Shown here: in pieces, positions 8,454-16,328 of the stretch | Numbering within the stretch: position 1 is the stretch's first letter | Layout of the letters: each line of letters starts with the position of its first letter | Assembly: GCA_965228265.1 (NCBI GenBank) | Contig: OZ245804.1 | Span: forward strand, 2,108,001 to 2,172,000 | From: GCA-2732755 sp965228265 | GTDB lineage: Bacteria > Planctomycetota > Phycisphaerae > Phycisphaerales > UBA1924 | Length of the DNA stretch: 64,000 nt | Direction of reading: 5' to 3' | Notes under the pieces: model-generated | What the model was told of the DNA's origin: nothing | Seen by the model: only the letters and a program-made list of their open reading frames with translations | Database searches by the model: none | Translations under genes and position numbers: made by a program

Positions 8454-9641
8454 GTGGAGTTGATGACGAAATTCTTTGAGGCGTTTGCCGGCATCTTCGC
8501 CGAGGCGGGACTGTGGCTCCTGATCGGTTTCGGTGTTGCGGGCCTGCTGCACGCCTTTGTCAGCAAGGAACGCCTCACCAAACACCTCGGCAAACCCGGT
8601 GTCGGTTCTGTGATGAAGGCGTCGCTGATCGGGGTGCCGCTGCCCTTGTGCTCGTGCAGTGTGATCCCCGCAGCGGCCTCCCTGAGACAGGGCGGCGCGT
8701 CAAAGGGCGCATCCGCCGCGTTTGCCGTTTCGACACCCGAAATCGATGTGCCAGCCGCGAGCCTGACCTGGGCGCTGCTCGGACCGGTGATGGCGATCGC
8801 CCGCATCATCGCATCTGGCATTTCCGCGGTGGTCGCGGGCGTGCTGATCGATGCGACGGACAAGGACGCCAAGCAGTCCCCGGATTCGGCGCACGAATCG
8901 CGTGATGTGCCGCTCGAGGTGAAATCGTGCTGCCAAACGGACCAGCCCGCTCAGCACAGACCCATCGCGGATCTGGAAAGCCAGAGCGTTCCCGTCGGGC
9001 GTCGCCTGTTGTCTGCGGTGAAATACGCGTACGTCACGCTGCCGGCGGATCTGGTCTTCTGGCTGGTGATCGGCTTTGCGGTCTCGGCTGCGGTCTCGGC
9101 GTTCGTGCCTGAGACATGGCTCACCGGTGGGGCGGGCACGGGCATTCTGGCGATGCTGGCCGCGATGGTCTTCGGGCTGGTCGTGTACGTCTGTGCGACC
9201 GGGTCGACGCCCATGGCCGCGGCTCTGGTCGCCAAAGGGCTCGGGCCGGGCCCGGCGCTGGTCTTTCTGCTGACCGGGCCCGCGACAAATCCCGCGACGA
9301 TGGCGTGGATTCTCAAGGATCTGGGCGCAAAGGCGCTGGTGGTCTACCTGGCGAGCATCGGAGGAGTCGCGCTGGCGGCTGGCTTGGCGCTGGACTGGAT
9401 GCTGACAGAGAGCGTGCTGCCCAGCATGACCGAGCACGTCCACGCCGCGGCGGGCTCGGCGCTCTGGGGGGCCGTGCTGCTGGGAGTGATGACATACGCG
9501 GCCGTGCGCCGGCTTCAGACGCGGTTCGCTCCGAAAGCAGCAGCCAAGCCGTGCTGCTCGTCGGGCGAGGTCACGCTGACGTCCTCGTGCTGCTCAAGCA
9601 AGCCAGAGCCGAAGCAGAGCTGCTGCCAGTCCTCGAACTGA
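8454..9641 (+). CDS. Permease of the SO_0444/YraQ (DUF318) type, putative Cu/Zn efflux
   Basis: A 395-residue membrane protein in two repeated halves, each with several membrane spans. The first half holds the family motif PLPLCSCSVIP (C66, C68) and the second holds YVCATGSTPMAAAL and TGPATNPATM. The cytoplasmic linker has a CC pair (SCCQT), and the last roughly 35 residues hold three more CC pairs, which would suit soft-metal binding. The name as a metal efflux protein rests on family annotation and these cysteines. Two starts are possible: GTG 8454 (GGAAAGG about 11 bases upstream) and ATG 8463; the first is used. It is divergent from the M28 peptidase gene. Confidence 0.8.
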   Translation: MELMTKFFEAFAGIFAEAGLWLLIGFGVAGLLHAFVSKERLTKHLGKPGVGSVMKASLIGVPLPLCSCSVIPAAASLRQGGASKGASAAFAVSTPEIDVPAASLTWALLGPVMAIARIIASGISAVVAGVLIDATDKDAKQSPDSAHESRDVPLEVKSCCQTDQPAQHRPIADLESQSVPVGRRLLSAVKYAYVTLPADLVFWLVIGFAVSAAVSAFVPETWLTGGAGTGILAMLAAMVFGLVVYVCATGSTPMAAALVAKGLGPGPALVFLLTGPATNPATMAWILKDLGAKALVVYLASIGGVALAAGLALDWMLTESVLPSMTEHVHAAAGSALWGAVLLGVMTYAAVRRLQTRFAPKAAAKPCCSSGEVTLTSSCCSSKPEPKQSCCQSSN

Positions 9642-9653
9642 ACTTTGTGAACT

Positions 9654-9689
9654 GATCCGAGAGCCGATCCGAGAGCCGATCCGAGAACC
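9654..9689. repeat. Three tandem 12-bp repeats
   Basis: GATCCGAGAGCC occurs at 9654-9665 and 9666-9677, with a one-base variant at 9678-9689. The array fills the 57-base gap between two convergent genes. It has no T-run or strong stem, so a terminator role is not supported. Confidence 0.75.
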
Positions 9690-9698
9690 GGGCGTCGA

Positions 9699-11156
9699 TC
9701 AGTCCATCGGCAGGCCTTTGGCCTTCCAGATGCGGACGAGTTCGTCGATGGTGGTCTTCTCCCAGTAGCGATCGCCGGGCAGCTCTTCGCGGAGGACCTC
9801 GCCGTCGGACGCGATTTCCTTGGTGATTCTCGGGCTGTCGATCGAGACGCTGGTGCTGTGGATGAATTGACCCGGGTGGCTCGTGTCGTGGCGGATAGCG
9901 TCGTGCCGGAATGTCACAGCCGCGGCGTCGGAGCGGTAGGTGTAGAAAGCGACGTCGCCGATCGCCCCGGTCTCGGCGAGGATTGAGGGCAGGATGAGGG
10001 CCAGCGGGAGCGGGAGGTAGCCTTCTTCCTTGATTTTCTGGCGGTAGGACTCGTCCCGGCCGTTGGGCGAGGACGTGGTGACGAGCAGTTCCTCGAAGCC
10101 GTCACGGGCGCCGATCTCGGTGAAGTTGGTGGACTCATTGCCACGCCTGATCACGAGCCTCAGCTTCCAGGCTTCCTTCTTGAAGTCCTCGCTGACGAAG
10201 TAGGTGCCCTCGGAGTCGTAGACGACCTGGTCGGGGCCGGAGGTGTTCTCGTCGAGGCTGCGGGCCTTGATCTGGACGACGTATCCCGGGACATTGCCCT
10301 CGGCGGCGCTGATCGAGCCCTTGCCGCCGACGTCTGAGCGCTGCCCGGCCCAGGCACGGACATATCGATACCCGATTTCGCGTTCTTCTGAAGAGTCGTC
10401 GGAGGATCGGTAGAGGCGGTACCAGCGTTCGCCGTGGGAATCGAAGATCTCGCGCATGGTCTTGGCGTCGATTCCGCGCAGGAGCGCATGACCCGTTTTG
10501 AGCGCAATTTCCCGGTCAGGAACGGAAAGATTGGCGTCGATCGCGACCACGCCTTTGAGGGTGGTGTCGAGGACGCTCTTGGCGAGCTCGTAGTTGCTCG
10601 CCGGCGCTGAGAGGTCCCAAACGAGCATCTGGCCCTCGCCGATCCCGATAACCGCGACCCCCCTGACGGTGTCAGGGACGCCCGGCGCTGGTGCGGGCTG
10701 TTTGATGAGAAAGCGGTAGGCGACGCCCCCGGAAAACGGGACTGCTGCGACGTCATCGAGGACGGGCGCAAAGGACTGGAAGCTCTCGTCGTTGTCCATG
10801 CCTCGGGGTCGCAGGGCGCCGAAGGACTGCTGGAGGTTCTCCCGGATCTGCTTGGCAGCGTCTTCGGGCTGGAGGTTCTTGTTCGAGCTGGTCTTGCTGG
10901 TCAGTGTGATCCGCCAGAGGTTGTCCTCGCCGAGGACCTCCGCGAAAACCTCCCTGCTGAGGGACTGCTGGGTGCTGGTCGAGCCGAGGGGGAGACGAAT
11001 TTCCAGCCCGATTCCGGGTAGATTGAGCGGCTTCTCCGCGAGTTCGATGGTTTGTTTGGCGGGTTCGGTCTGGTCCTGGCAGAGGGCGGGGTGCGCAGAG
11101 CCCCATGTCAGAGCAAGAGTTGCGATCGCCAGCGTGCGTGCGGATCGGAGCATCAT
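9699..11156 (-). CDS. Secreted protein of unknown function
   Basis: A 485-residue protein from ATG 11156 (a second ATG is at 11153), with AAAGG 7 bases upstream. The first roughly 26 residues are a classic signal peptide (MMLRSARTLAIATLAL then a PALCQ cut region); the C in PALC does not sit in a good lipobox. The frame is open about 60 codons further upstream, but that would place the signal internally. The mature part is soluble, mixed alpha/beta by composition, and I recognise no motif. It may belong to the large set of planctomycetal exported hypotheticals. It converges with the permease gene and is divergent from the ribosomal operon. Confidence 0.7.
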   Translation of the reverse strand: MMLRSARTLAIATLALTWGSAHPALCQDQTEPAKQTIELAEKPLNLPGIGLEIRLPLGSTSTQQSLSREVFAEVLGEDNLWRITLTSKTSSNKNLQPEDAAKQIRENLQQSFGALRPRGMDNDESFQSFAPVLDDVAAVPFSGGVAYRFLIKQPAPAPGVPDTVRGVAVIGIGEGQMLVWDLSAPASNYELAKSVLDTTLKGVVAIDANLSVPDREIALKTGHALLRGIDAKTMREIFDSHGERWYRLYRSSDDSSEEREIGYRYVRAWAGQRSDVGGKGSISAAEGNVPGYVVQIKARSLDENTSGPDQVVYDSEGTYFVSEDFKKEAWKLRLVIRRGNESTNFTEIGARDGFEELLVTTSSPNGRDESYRQKIKEEGYLPLPLALILPSILAETGAIGDVAFYTYRSDAAAVTFRHDAIRHDTSHPGQFIHSTSVSIDSPRITKEIASDGEVLREELPGDRYWEKTTIDELVRIWKAKGLPMD

Positions 11157-11456
11157 GAGGGGGCCTTTCGGGTATGGTTCATCCCAGAGGGGCATCTTTG
11201 CCCATGATTTTATTCGACCGGATGGGCCCTGACGGTTGACCGGACAGGGTGGGGGCCTACGCTTGCTGTCCGTCAGGGCCTCGGTGGGGGCTTTGGCGGG
11301 TCGTGAAGCCCCTGCACATTGAGCAGACGGCACTCACTTCTTTGGGAGTTCACGCGGGATGCCGGATGGCCGGCGGGTGTGTGCTCGGTCCGGTCGGCGT
11401 GGTGATCCACGCGAGTCAGGGCCCTGCGGGTGCAGGGCGTGTCAGCGGAGCGTTCG
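11157..11456 (+). promoter_or_regulatory. Promoter and structured leader of the S10 operon (300 bases, no gene)
   Basis: No coding sequence is supported here. A promoter-like pair TTGACC (11236-11241), 16-base spacer, TACGCT (11258-11263) precedes rpsJ. It lies between the arms of an 11-bp perfect inverted repeat: GGCCCTGACGG at 11225-11235 and its complement at 11270-11280. Downstream are two further hairpins: a 7-bp stem 11287-11293/11306-11312, and GCCCTGC-GGGT-GCAGGGC at 11421-11438 just ahead of the rpsJ ribosome site. A leader this long and folded is typical of autogenously regulated ribosomal operons. The minus-strand secreted-protein promoter must also lie here, but I could not identify it. 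Confidence 0.4.
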
Positions 11457-11765
11457 ATGGACGGTGGCAAGATCCGTATCCGAATGGAAGCCTACGACCA
11501 CCTGGCTCTCGATGCCTCGGCACGAGAGATTGTGGACCATGCCAAGCGGACGAACGCGAAGGTGAGCGGGCCCGTGCCGCTGCCGACCCGCATCGAGAAG
11601 TACACCGTGCTCCGCAGCCCCTTCGTGAACAAGAAGAGCCGGGAGCAGTTCGAGATCCGCACCCACAAGCGGATCATTGATATCTACGAGCCGAACGCTC
11701 GGACCGTTGAGGCGCTCAACCGCCTCGTTGTGCCCGCGGGCGTGTTCGTGAAGATCAAGGCCTGA
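11457..11765 (+). CDS. rpsJ: 30S ribosomal protein S10
   Basis: A 102-residue protein, first gene of the long ribosomal operon. The S10 core is clear (IRIRMEAYDHLALD, then PLPTRIEKYTVLRSPFVNKK and THKRIIDIYEP). ATG 11457 is preferred over an in-frame start 27 bases earlier: GGAG lies 7-8 bases upstream and the resulting length is the family norm. S10 sits in the head of the small subunit and doubles as the NusE antitermination factor. The str genes (rpsL, rpsG, fusA, tuf) that often precede it are not here. Confidence 0.97.
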   Translation: MDGGKIRIRMEAYDHLALDASAREIVDHAKRTNAKVSGPVPLPTRIEKYTVLRSPFVNKKSREQFEIRTHKRIIDIYEPNARTVEALNRLVVPAGVFVKIKA

Positions 11766-11828
11766 GTAGGGCTGAGTAAGTCGTGACGCCGCAGGGAAAG
11801 CGGCGGCGTATGGAAGGACAGGCAGGCC

Positions 11829-12503
11829 ATGGCACCGACGATGCTGGGCAAAAAACTGGGCATGACCCGCGTGTATGACGAAGCTGGCCGTGTTGTGCCG
11901 GTGACCGTTATTGAGCTGGGTCCCTGCGTCGTGACGCAGCTCCGCACCCCGGAGCGCGACGGGTACTCTGCTGTCCAGATCGGCTTTGAAGAGAAGCCCG
12001 CCCGCAACGCGACGATCCCGATGATCGGTCACGATGCGAAGGCCGGCACGACCCCGAAGCGCCACCATGTCGAGTTCCGCACGCCCGAGGGCGACGCGAG
12101 CTTTGAGCAGGGCCAGGTGCTGACCGCTGCGGACATGGCCGACGTCAAGTACGTCGACGTGATCGGCGTGAGCAAGGGCAAGGGTTTCCAGGGCGGCATG
12201 AAGCGTCACAACTTTGCGGGTCTTGAGGCCTCGCACGGTGTGGAGCGCAAGCACCGTTCGCCGGGTTCGATCGGTGGTCACGGCAACAACGCCGGTAAGA
12301 GCGGTCGGATCAAGAAGGGCAAGCGGATGGCCGGGCACATGGGTGCCGAGCGCGTGACGGTCCGCAGCCTTGATGTGGTGAAGATTGATGCCGAGAAGAA
12401 CCTGATGCTCGTCAAGGGCCCGGTTCCCGGCGCGAACAAATCGCTTGTTCGGATTCGTCCGGCCACGCGTCTGTACAAGAGCAAGTCCGCTGCGGCGGGT
12501 TGA
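11829..12503 (+). CDS. rplC: 50S ribosomal protein L3
   Basis: A 224-residue protein with start MLGKKLGMTRVYDEAG at residue 5 and the loop that reaches the peptidyl-transferase centre (KGKGFQGGMKRHNF, then GSIGG). AGGACAGGCAGG precedes the ATG. L3 is an early 23S assembly protein. Unlike most bacteria, in which rplD follows immediately, a 301-base spacer separates it from the next gene. Confidence 0.97.
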   Translation: MAPTMLGKKLGMTRVYDEAGRVVPVTVIELGPCVVTQLRTPERDGYSAVQIGFEEKPARNATIPMIGHDAKAGTTPKRHHVEFRTPEGDASFEQGQVLTAADMADVKYVDVIGVSKGKGFQGGMKRHNFAGLEASHGVERKHRSPGSIGGHGNNAGKSGRIKKGKRMAGHMGAERVTVRSLDVVKIDAEKNLMLVKGPVPGANKSLVRIRPATRLYKSKSAAAG

Positions 12504-12804
12504 TGGATGAGAAGCTCGGCCTATGGGTCGGGCTTCGTGTGTTTGAATGACCCCGGCGTGTGAAGCGTCGCGTGCCGGGGGCTCGGAAGGTCGGAGGGCG
12601 GCAGAAGCCCCCGAAACCATCGGGCGGAAACAAGAGCAGTGTGGATCGGCGGCCTAGGCCGATCCATGACGGCCGAGTCGAATCCGGGCCGACCCACTCG
12701 CGAGACCGCGGGTGCCCGCAAGGGCGATAGGGGAGGGCCGGTAAGGCGAAATGAGAGCGGGGCAGCGAGCCCCGCCGAGTCAGGCGTCTGGGCGAGGACA
12801 CGAG
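12504..12804 (+). promoter_or_regulatory. Structured spacer between rplC and rplD (301 bases, no gene)
   Basis: No open frame here looks coding. Three hairpins are visible: CCCCGGC/GCCGGGG arms at 12551-12557 and 12574-12580; a 9-bp stem (GGATCGGC extended by T/A) at 12642-12666 with a 7-base loop; and a 7-bp GC stem with a 5-base loop at 12757-12775. None is followed by a T-run, so these are not intrinsic terminators. The position just before rplD suggests an RNA element controlling L4 and downstream genes, or an internal promoter region. That is inference; in E. coli the L4-responsive leader lies before rpsJ instead. Confidence 0.4.
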
Positions 12805-13575
12805 ATGGATGTGCCCGTCTACAACATGCAGGGTGCCGAGGTCGGCAAGATGTCGATCGACGAGAACACCCTGGCCGCGTCGTACAGCGACGACGGACTG
12901 AACCCCGCACTGATCAAGCAGGCGTACGTCATGTACCACGCCAACCGGCGTCAGGGTACGGTCGGCACGCTGAGCCGGGCGGTGGTCTCGGGTTCCACGA
13001 AGAAGATGTACAAGCAGAAGGGCACGGGGCGTGCTCGTCACTCGACGAAGAAAGCCCCGCAGTTCCGTGGCGGCGGCCGGGCCTTCGCCAAGGACACCTC
13101 GCGCGAGAGCTTCGTGCAGGACATGCCCCGCAAGATGCGTCGCAAGGCGAATCGCAACGCGCTGCTTTCGAAGATCATCGGCTCCGAGGGCTTCGGCTCC
13201 GAGATCCGCGTGATCGACGATCTCTCGATGGGCACCCCGAAGACCAAGGACTTTGTGAGCTTCGTCGATTCGCTCAAGCTGGATCGCTCGGCGCTCGTGG
13301 TGCTCTCGAACGATGCGGAGAAGGCCGAGAACGTTCGGCTCAGTGCCCGCAACGTTGCCGATGTCACACTCTGCCCGATCGATCAGATGACCTGCTTCGA
13401 AATGCTGAACCACCGTTACCTGGTGATCGGCAAGTCCGAGCTCGAGTCGTGGCTGAGCGGCCCGAGTTCGCAGACCGGCAAGGATGCACGCCTGTCGCCG
13501 ATGGGTCGCCAGGAGAAGAAGGCCCAGCGTCCCGCGGTCAAGCGTGGCGCCAAGGCCCGCGGAGGTGCTGAGTAA
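12805..13575 (+). CDS. rplD: 50S ribosomal protein L4
   Basis: A 256-residue protein. The exit-tunnel loop region is recognisable (QGTVGTLSRAVVSGSTKK, then KQKGTGRARHST and FRGGGRAF). ATG 12805 follows GAGGACACGAG; an in-frame ATG at 12751 has no ribosome site. The C-terminus is about 45 residues longer than in E. coli L4 (201 residues) and is basic and low in complexity (KKAQRPAVKRGAKARGG). Its stop overlaps the rplW start by one base (TAATG). In gamma-proteobacteria L4 represses its own operon. Confidence 0.95.
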   Translation: MDVPVYNMQGAEVGKMSIDENTLAASYSDDGLNPALIKQAYVMYHANRRQGTVGTLSRAVVSGSTKKMYKQKGTGRARHSTKKAPQFRGGGRAFAKDTSRESFVQDMPRKMRRKANRNALLSKIIGSEGFGSEIRVIDDLSMGTPKTKDFVSFVDSLKLDRSALVVLSNDAEKAENVRLSARNVADVTLCPIDQMTCFEMLNHRYLVIGKSELESWLSGPSSQTGKDARLSPMGRQEKKAQRPAVKRGAKARGGAE

Positions 13576-13850
13576 TGGATTCCGCGTACGTCATCAAGAA
13601 GCCGATCGTCACCGAGAAGTCGACGCACGCGACCGAGGAGTCGAAGTACACCTTCCTCGTCGATCGCAAGGCTCGCAAGGATGACATCAAGAAGGCTGTC
13701 GAGCAGGTCTACGGCGTGAAGGTCGCCAAGGTCGCCACGCAGGTCCGCAAGGGCGGGACCAAGCGGACGCGGTTCGGCTACGTCGAGGACAAGGTCACGA
13801 AGAAGGCGGTTGTCACGCTCGCAAACGGCGCGACGATCGAGCTGTTCTAA
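13575..13850 (+). CDS. rplW: 50S ribosomal protein L23
   Basis: A 91-residue protein at the tunnel exit, docking site for trigger factor and SRP. Family features: IKKPIVTEKSTHATEESKY at the start, KKAVEQVYGVKVAKV, and a basic loop (RKGGTKRTRFGY). Length is normal. It is coupled to rplD by a one-base overlap and lies nine bases before rplB. Confidence 0.96.
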   Translation: MDSAYVIKKPIVTEKSTHATEESKYTFLVDRKARKDDIKKAVEQVYGVKVAKVATQVRKGGTKRTRFGYVEDKVTKKAVVTLANGATIELF

Positions 13851-13859
13851 GGGGTCGTC

Positions 13860-14717
13860 ATGGGTATCCGCAAGTACAAGCCGACCAGCCCCGGACGCCG
13901 GAACGCAAGCGTTCTGACGAACGAAGAGATCACCAAGAAGTCGCCCGAGAAGGCGCTGCTTGAGCCGAAGAACAAGAAGGGTGGCCGCAACCACTCTGGC
14001 AAGATCACGGTGCGTGGTCGTGGCGGCGGCGCCAAGCAGATGTACCGCCGGATCGATTTCCGTCGCCGCGATCGTGACGGCATCGCCGGCAAGGTCGTCG
14101 GGATCGAGTACGACCCGAACCGCACCTGCAACATCGCGCTCATCGAGTACGCCGACGGCGTGAAGCGCTACATCCTCGCCCCGGTCGGCCTGACCGATGG
14201 CGACGAGGTGCTGAGCCACACGACGAAAGCTGTCGAACCGAGCGTCGGGAACTCGACCGCGCTGCGATTCATCCCGCTGGGTATGGACGTGCACTGCGTC
14301 GAGCTGAACCCGGGCAAGGGCGGCCAGATGTGCCGTTCGGCCGGTTCATCGGCCCGTCTTTCCAACAAGGAAGGCGATTACGCGACGATCGTGTTGCCCT
14401 CGGGCGAGACGCGTCGTGTGCACCTGGACTGCCGTGCGACGATCGGTCAGGTCGGCAACACCGACCACCAGAACCGTCGCCTGGGCAAGGCCGGCATGAG
14501 CCGGCACCTGGGTCGCCGTCCGAAGGTTCGCGGTGTGGCGATGAGCCACGATGCTCACCCCCTGGGTGGTGGTGAGGGTCGTTCGAAGGGCGGCCGCGCT
14601 CCGGTGAACCGTCAGGGCACCCCGTCGAAGGGCGGCCGTACGCGTGACAAGAACAAGCCAAGCTCGAAGCTGATTATCCGTCGCCGGATGAGCAAGCGTT
14701 ACGGGCAAGTGAAGTAA
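13860..14717 (+). CDS. rplB: 50S ribosomal protein L2
   Basis: A 285-residue protein, the largest and most conserved 50S assembly protein, close to the peptidyl-transferase centre. The RNA-binding core is intact (RNHSGKITVRGRGGGAK, GGQMCRSAGSSA, LGRRPKVRGVAMS). In the C-terminal signature the usual D-H-P-H before GGGEGR reads A232-H233-P234-L235. So the conserved His (E. coli H229) is kept, while the preceding Asp (E. coli D228) and the second His are replaced. Length is normal (270-285). The ribosome site is weak. Confidence 0.97.
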   Translation: MGIRKYKPTSPGRRNASVLTNEEITKKSPEKALLEPKNKKGGRNHSGKITVRGRGGGAKQMYRRIDFRRRDRDGIAGKVVGIEYDPNRTCNIALIEYADGVKRYILAPVGLTDGDEVLSHTTKAVEPSVGNSTALRFIPLGMDVHCVELNPGKGGQMCRSAGSSARLSNKEGDYATIVLPSGETRRVHLDCRATIGQVGNTDHQNRRLGKAGMSRHLGRRPKVRGVAMSHDAHPLGGGEGRSKGGRAPVNRQGTPSKGGRTRDKNKPSSKLIIRRRMSKRYGQVK

Positions 14718-14732
14718 GAGGGGCGAAGCGAA

Positions 14733-15011
14733 ATGGGTCGTAGCCTGAAGAAAGGTCCGTATGTCGACGAGCGTCTCTACCGGAAGGTTGAGATGCTCAA
14801 CGAGAGCGGGAAGCGTTCGCCCCTGAAGACTTGGGCCCGCGCGTGCACGATCGTGCCCGAGTTCGTGGGTCACACGTTCCAGGTGCACAACGGCCGGGCG
14901 TTCCTGGACGTGTACGTGACCGAGGACATGGTCGGGCACAAGCTCGGCGAGTTCTCGATCTCCCGCACGTTCCGCGGGCACACGAACAAGAAGGAAGGCA
15001 TCAAGAGCTGA
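14733..15011 (+). CDS. rpsS: 30S ribosomal protein S19
   Basis: A 92-residue protein. It has the typical start MGRSLKKGPYVDERLYRK, the central VPEFVGHTFQVHNGR and C-terminal GHKLGEFSISRTFRGH. It sits in the 30S head next to S13. It begins 15 bases after rplB with GAGGGGCGAAGCG upstream. Confidence 0.97.
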   Translation: MGRSLKKGPYVDERLYRKVEMLNESGKRSPLKTWARACTIVPEFVGHTFQVHNGRAFLDVYVTEDMVGHKLGEFSISRTFRGHTNKKEGIKS

Positions 15012-15040
15012 TTGCCCTCTGGGGCCAAAGGTGAACTGCG

Positions 15041-15586
15041 ATGAAGGTTCAGAGTAACAAACTGAAGGCAGCCGCCGCCGACAAGGGCGTGAGCGTCGAG
15101 CAACTCGGCGCCGCCGTCGAGCGTGTCGGACTCAAGGGCGATGACGCCGTCAAGGCCGTCCGCAACTGGATGGCCGGTCGCGATCATCCCCGCTGCAAGG
15201 CGGCGGATCTGCAGGCGATGGCGTCGGTGCTTGGCGTGCAGGTGAAGGACATTGTCCGCTTCACGAGCCGGGTGGATCATCACCGCGGCAGCCCGCTGAA
15301 GGCCGCCCTGGTCGCGGACATGATCCGCGGCAAGCAGGTCGCCGAGGCGATGGAGATGCTGACCTTCTCCACGAAGCGTGCGGCGACGAACATCCAGAAG
15401 GCTCTGGCTGCGGCTTACGCCGAGGCCGAGCAGAACAACGTCGACGATTCGCTTCTCTACGTTTCGGAGAGCCGCGTCGATCAGGGCCCGCACATCAAGC
15501 GGTTCCGCCCGAAAGACCGTGGCCGCGCTCACCCGATTCTGAAGCGCACGAGCCACATCACCGTCTCGATCGAGGAGCGTAACTAA
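15041..15586 (+). CDS. rplV: 50S ribosomal protein L22 with N-terminal helix-turn-helix-like extension
   Basis: A 181-residue protein; the usual length is about 110. Residues about 79-181 are a normal L22 (ALVADMIRGKQVAEAMEML, then the tunnel hairpin and GRAHPILKRTSHITV). Residues 1-78 are extra and contain VSVEQLGAAVERVG, then NWMAGRDHP, then ADLQAMASVLGVQVKDIV. That pattern (recognition helix followed by xxWxxGxxxP and a helix ending LGVxxxxI) resembles the XRE/Cro family. The start is fixed by context: it follows rpsS by 29 bases, the ribosome site GGTGAACTGCG is weak, and the extension is in frame without another convincing start. The stop overlaps rpsC by one base. Confidence 0.93.
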   Translation: MKVQSNKLKAAAADKGVSVEQLGAAVERVGLKGDDAVKAVRNWMAGRDHPRCKAADLQAMASVLGVQVKDIVRFTSRVDHHRGSPLKAALVADMIRGKQVAEAMEMLTFSTKRAATNIQKALAAAYAEAEQNNVDDSLLYVSESRVDQGPHIKRFRPKDRGRAHPILKRTSHITVSIEERN

Positions 15587-16287
15587 TGGGACAGAAGACG
15601 CACCCATTCGGACTCCGTCTCGGGATCACCGAGGCGCACCGCAGCCGCTGGTACGCGCCCAAGGCGCTGTTCGGCGAGCTGCTGGTCGAGGACGAGAAGA
15701 TCCGCAAGTTCCTCGATCACAGGCTGAACCGCAAGCCCCCGTACGCGGCGGTGAGCGACATCCTGATCGAGCGCACGCGTGAGGAGCTCAAGATCATCGT
15801 CAAGACCGCCAGGCCCGGCCTGGTCATCGGACCCAAGGGCGCCGAGGTCGAGCGGATCACGCAGGAACTGCAGTACATGACGGGCCGAAAGGTGAGCATC
15901 TCGATCATCGAGATCAAGAACCCCGACCTGTCGGCTCAGCTGGTTGCCGAGTCGGTTGCCGAGCAGCTCAAGAAGAGCCGCGGCTTCCGCCGGTCGATCA
16001 AGATGCGGAGCGAGGCGGTCATGCAGGCGGGTGCCAAGGGTGTCCGCATCCTGATCGGCGGCCGCCTGGGCGGTGCCGAGATGAGCCGCAAGGTCGATGT
16101 CCGTCACGGCTCGCTGCCGCTCTCGACCCTGCAGGCCGAGATCGATTACGGCTTTGCCGAGAGCAACACGACGGCCGGCGTGATCGGCGTGAAGGTTTGG
16201 ATCTACAAGGGCCCGTACTCGACCGAGCAGGACGAGTCGGCTTCGAACGCGGCGGGCGGACAGGCCCGGGCACGGGGTAGGCGTTAA
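15586..16287 (+). CDS. rpsC: 30S ribosomal protein S3
   Basis: A 233-residue protein at the mRNA entry pore. It starts MGQKTHPFGLRLGITEAH. The KH domain GLVIGPKGAEVERI is at about residues 80-95, and the C-terminal domain includes GVRILIGGRLGGAEMSR and WIYKGPY. Length is normal. It is coupled to rplV by TAATG. The last 15 residues are basic and variable (GGQARARGRR). Confidence 0.97.
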   Translation: MGQKTHPFGLRLGITEAHRSRWYAPKALFGELLVEDEKIRKFLDHRLNRKPPYAAVSDILIERTREELKIIVKTARPGLVIGPKGAEVERITQELQYMTGRKVSISIIEIKNPDLSAQLVAESVAEQLKKSRGFRRSIKMRSEAVMQAGAKGVRILIGGRLGGAEMSRKVDVRHGSLPLSTLQAEIDYGFAESNTTAGVIGVKVWIYKGPYSTEQDESASNAAGGQARARGRR

Positions 16288-16328
16288 TCGCTGCGGAATT
16301 CCGCGGCTTTGCAGAGTGAGGCATTCAC

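Noticed and set aside
6285..8585. Longer version of the M28 peptidase starting at 8585
   Set aside because: It would place the lipoprotein signal 73 residues inside the protein and overlap the divergent permease gene; ATG 8366 has a ribosome site.
12639..13571. 310-codon plus-strand open frame covering the rplC-rplD spacer and rplD
   Set aside because: It reads rplD in the wrong frame; the spacer portion has no independent coding signal.
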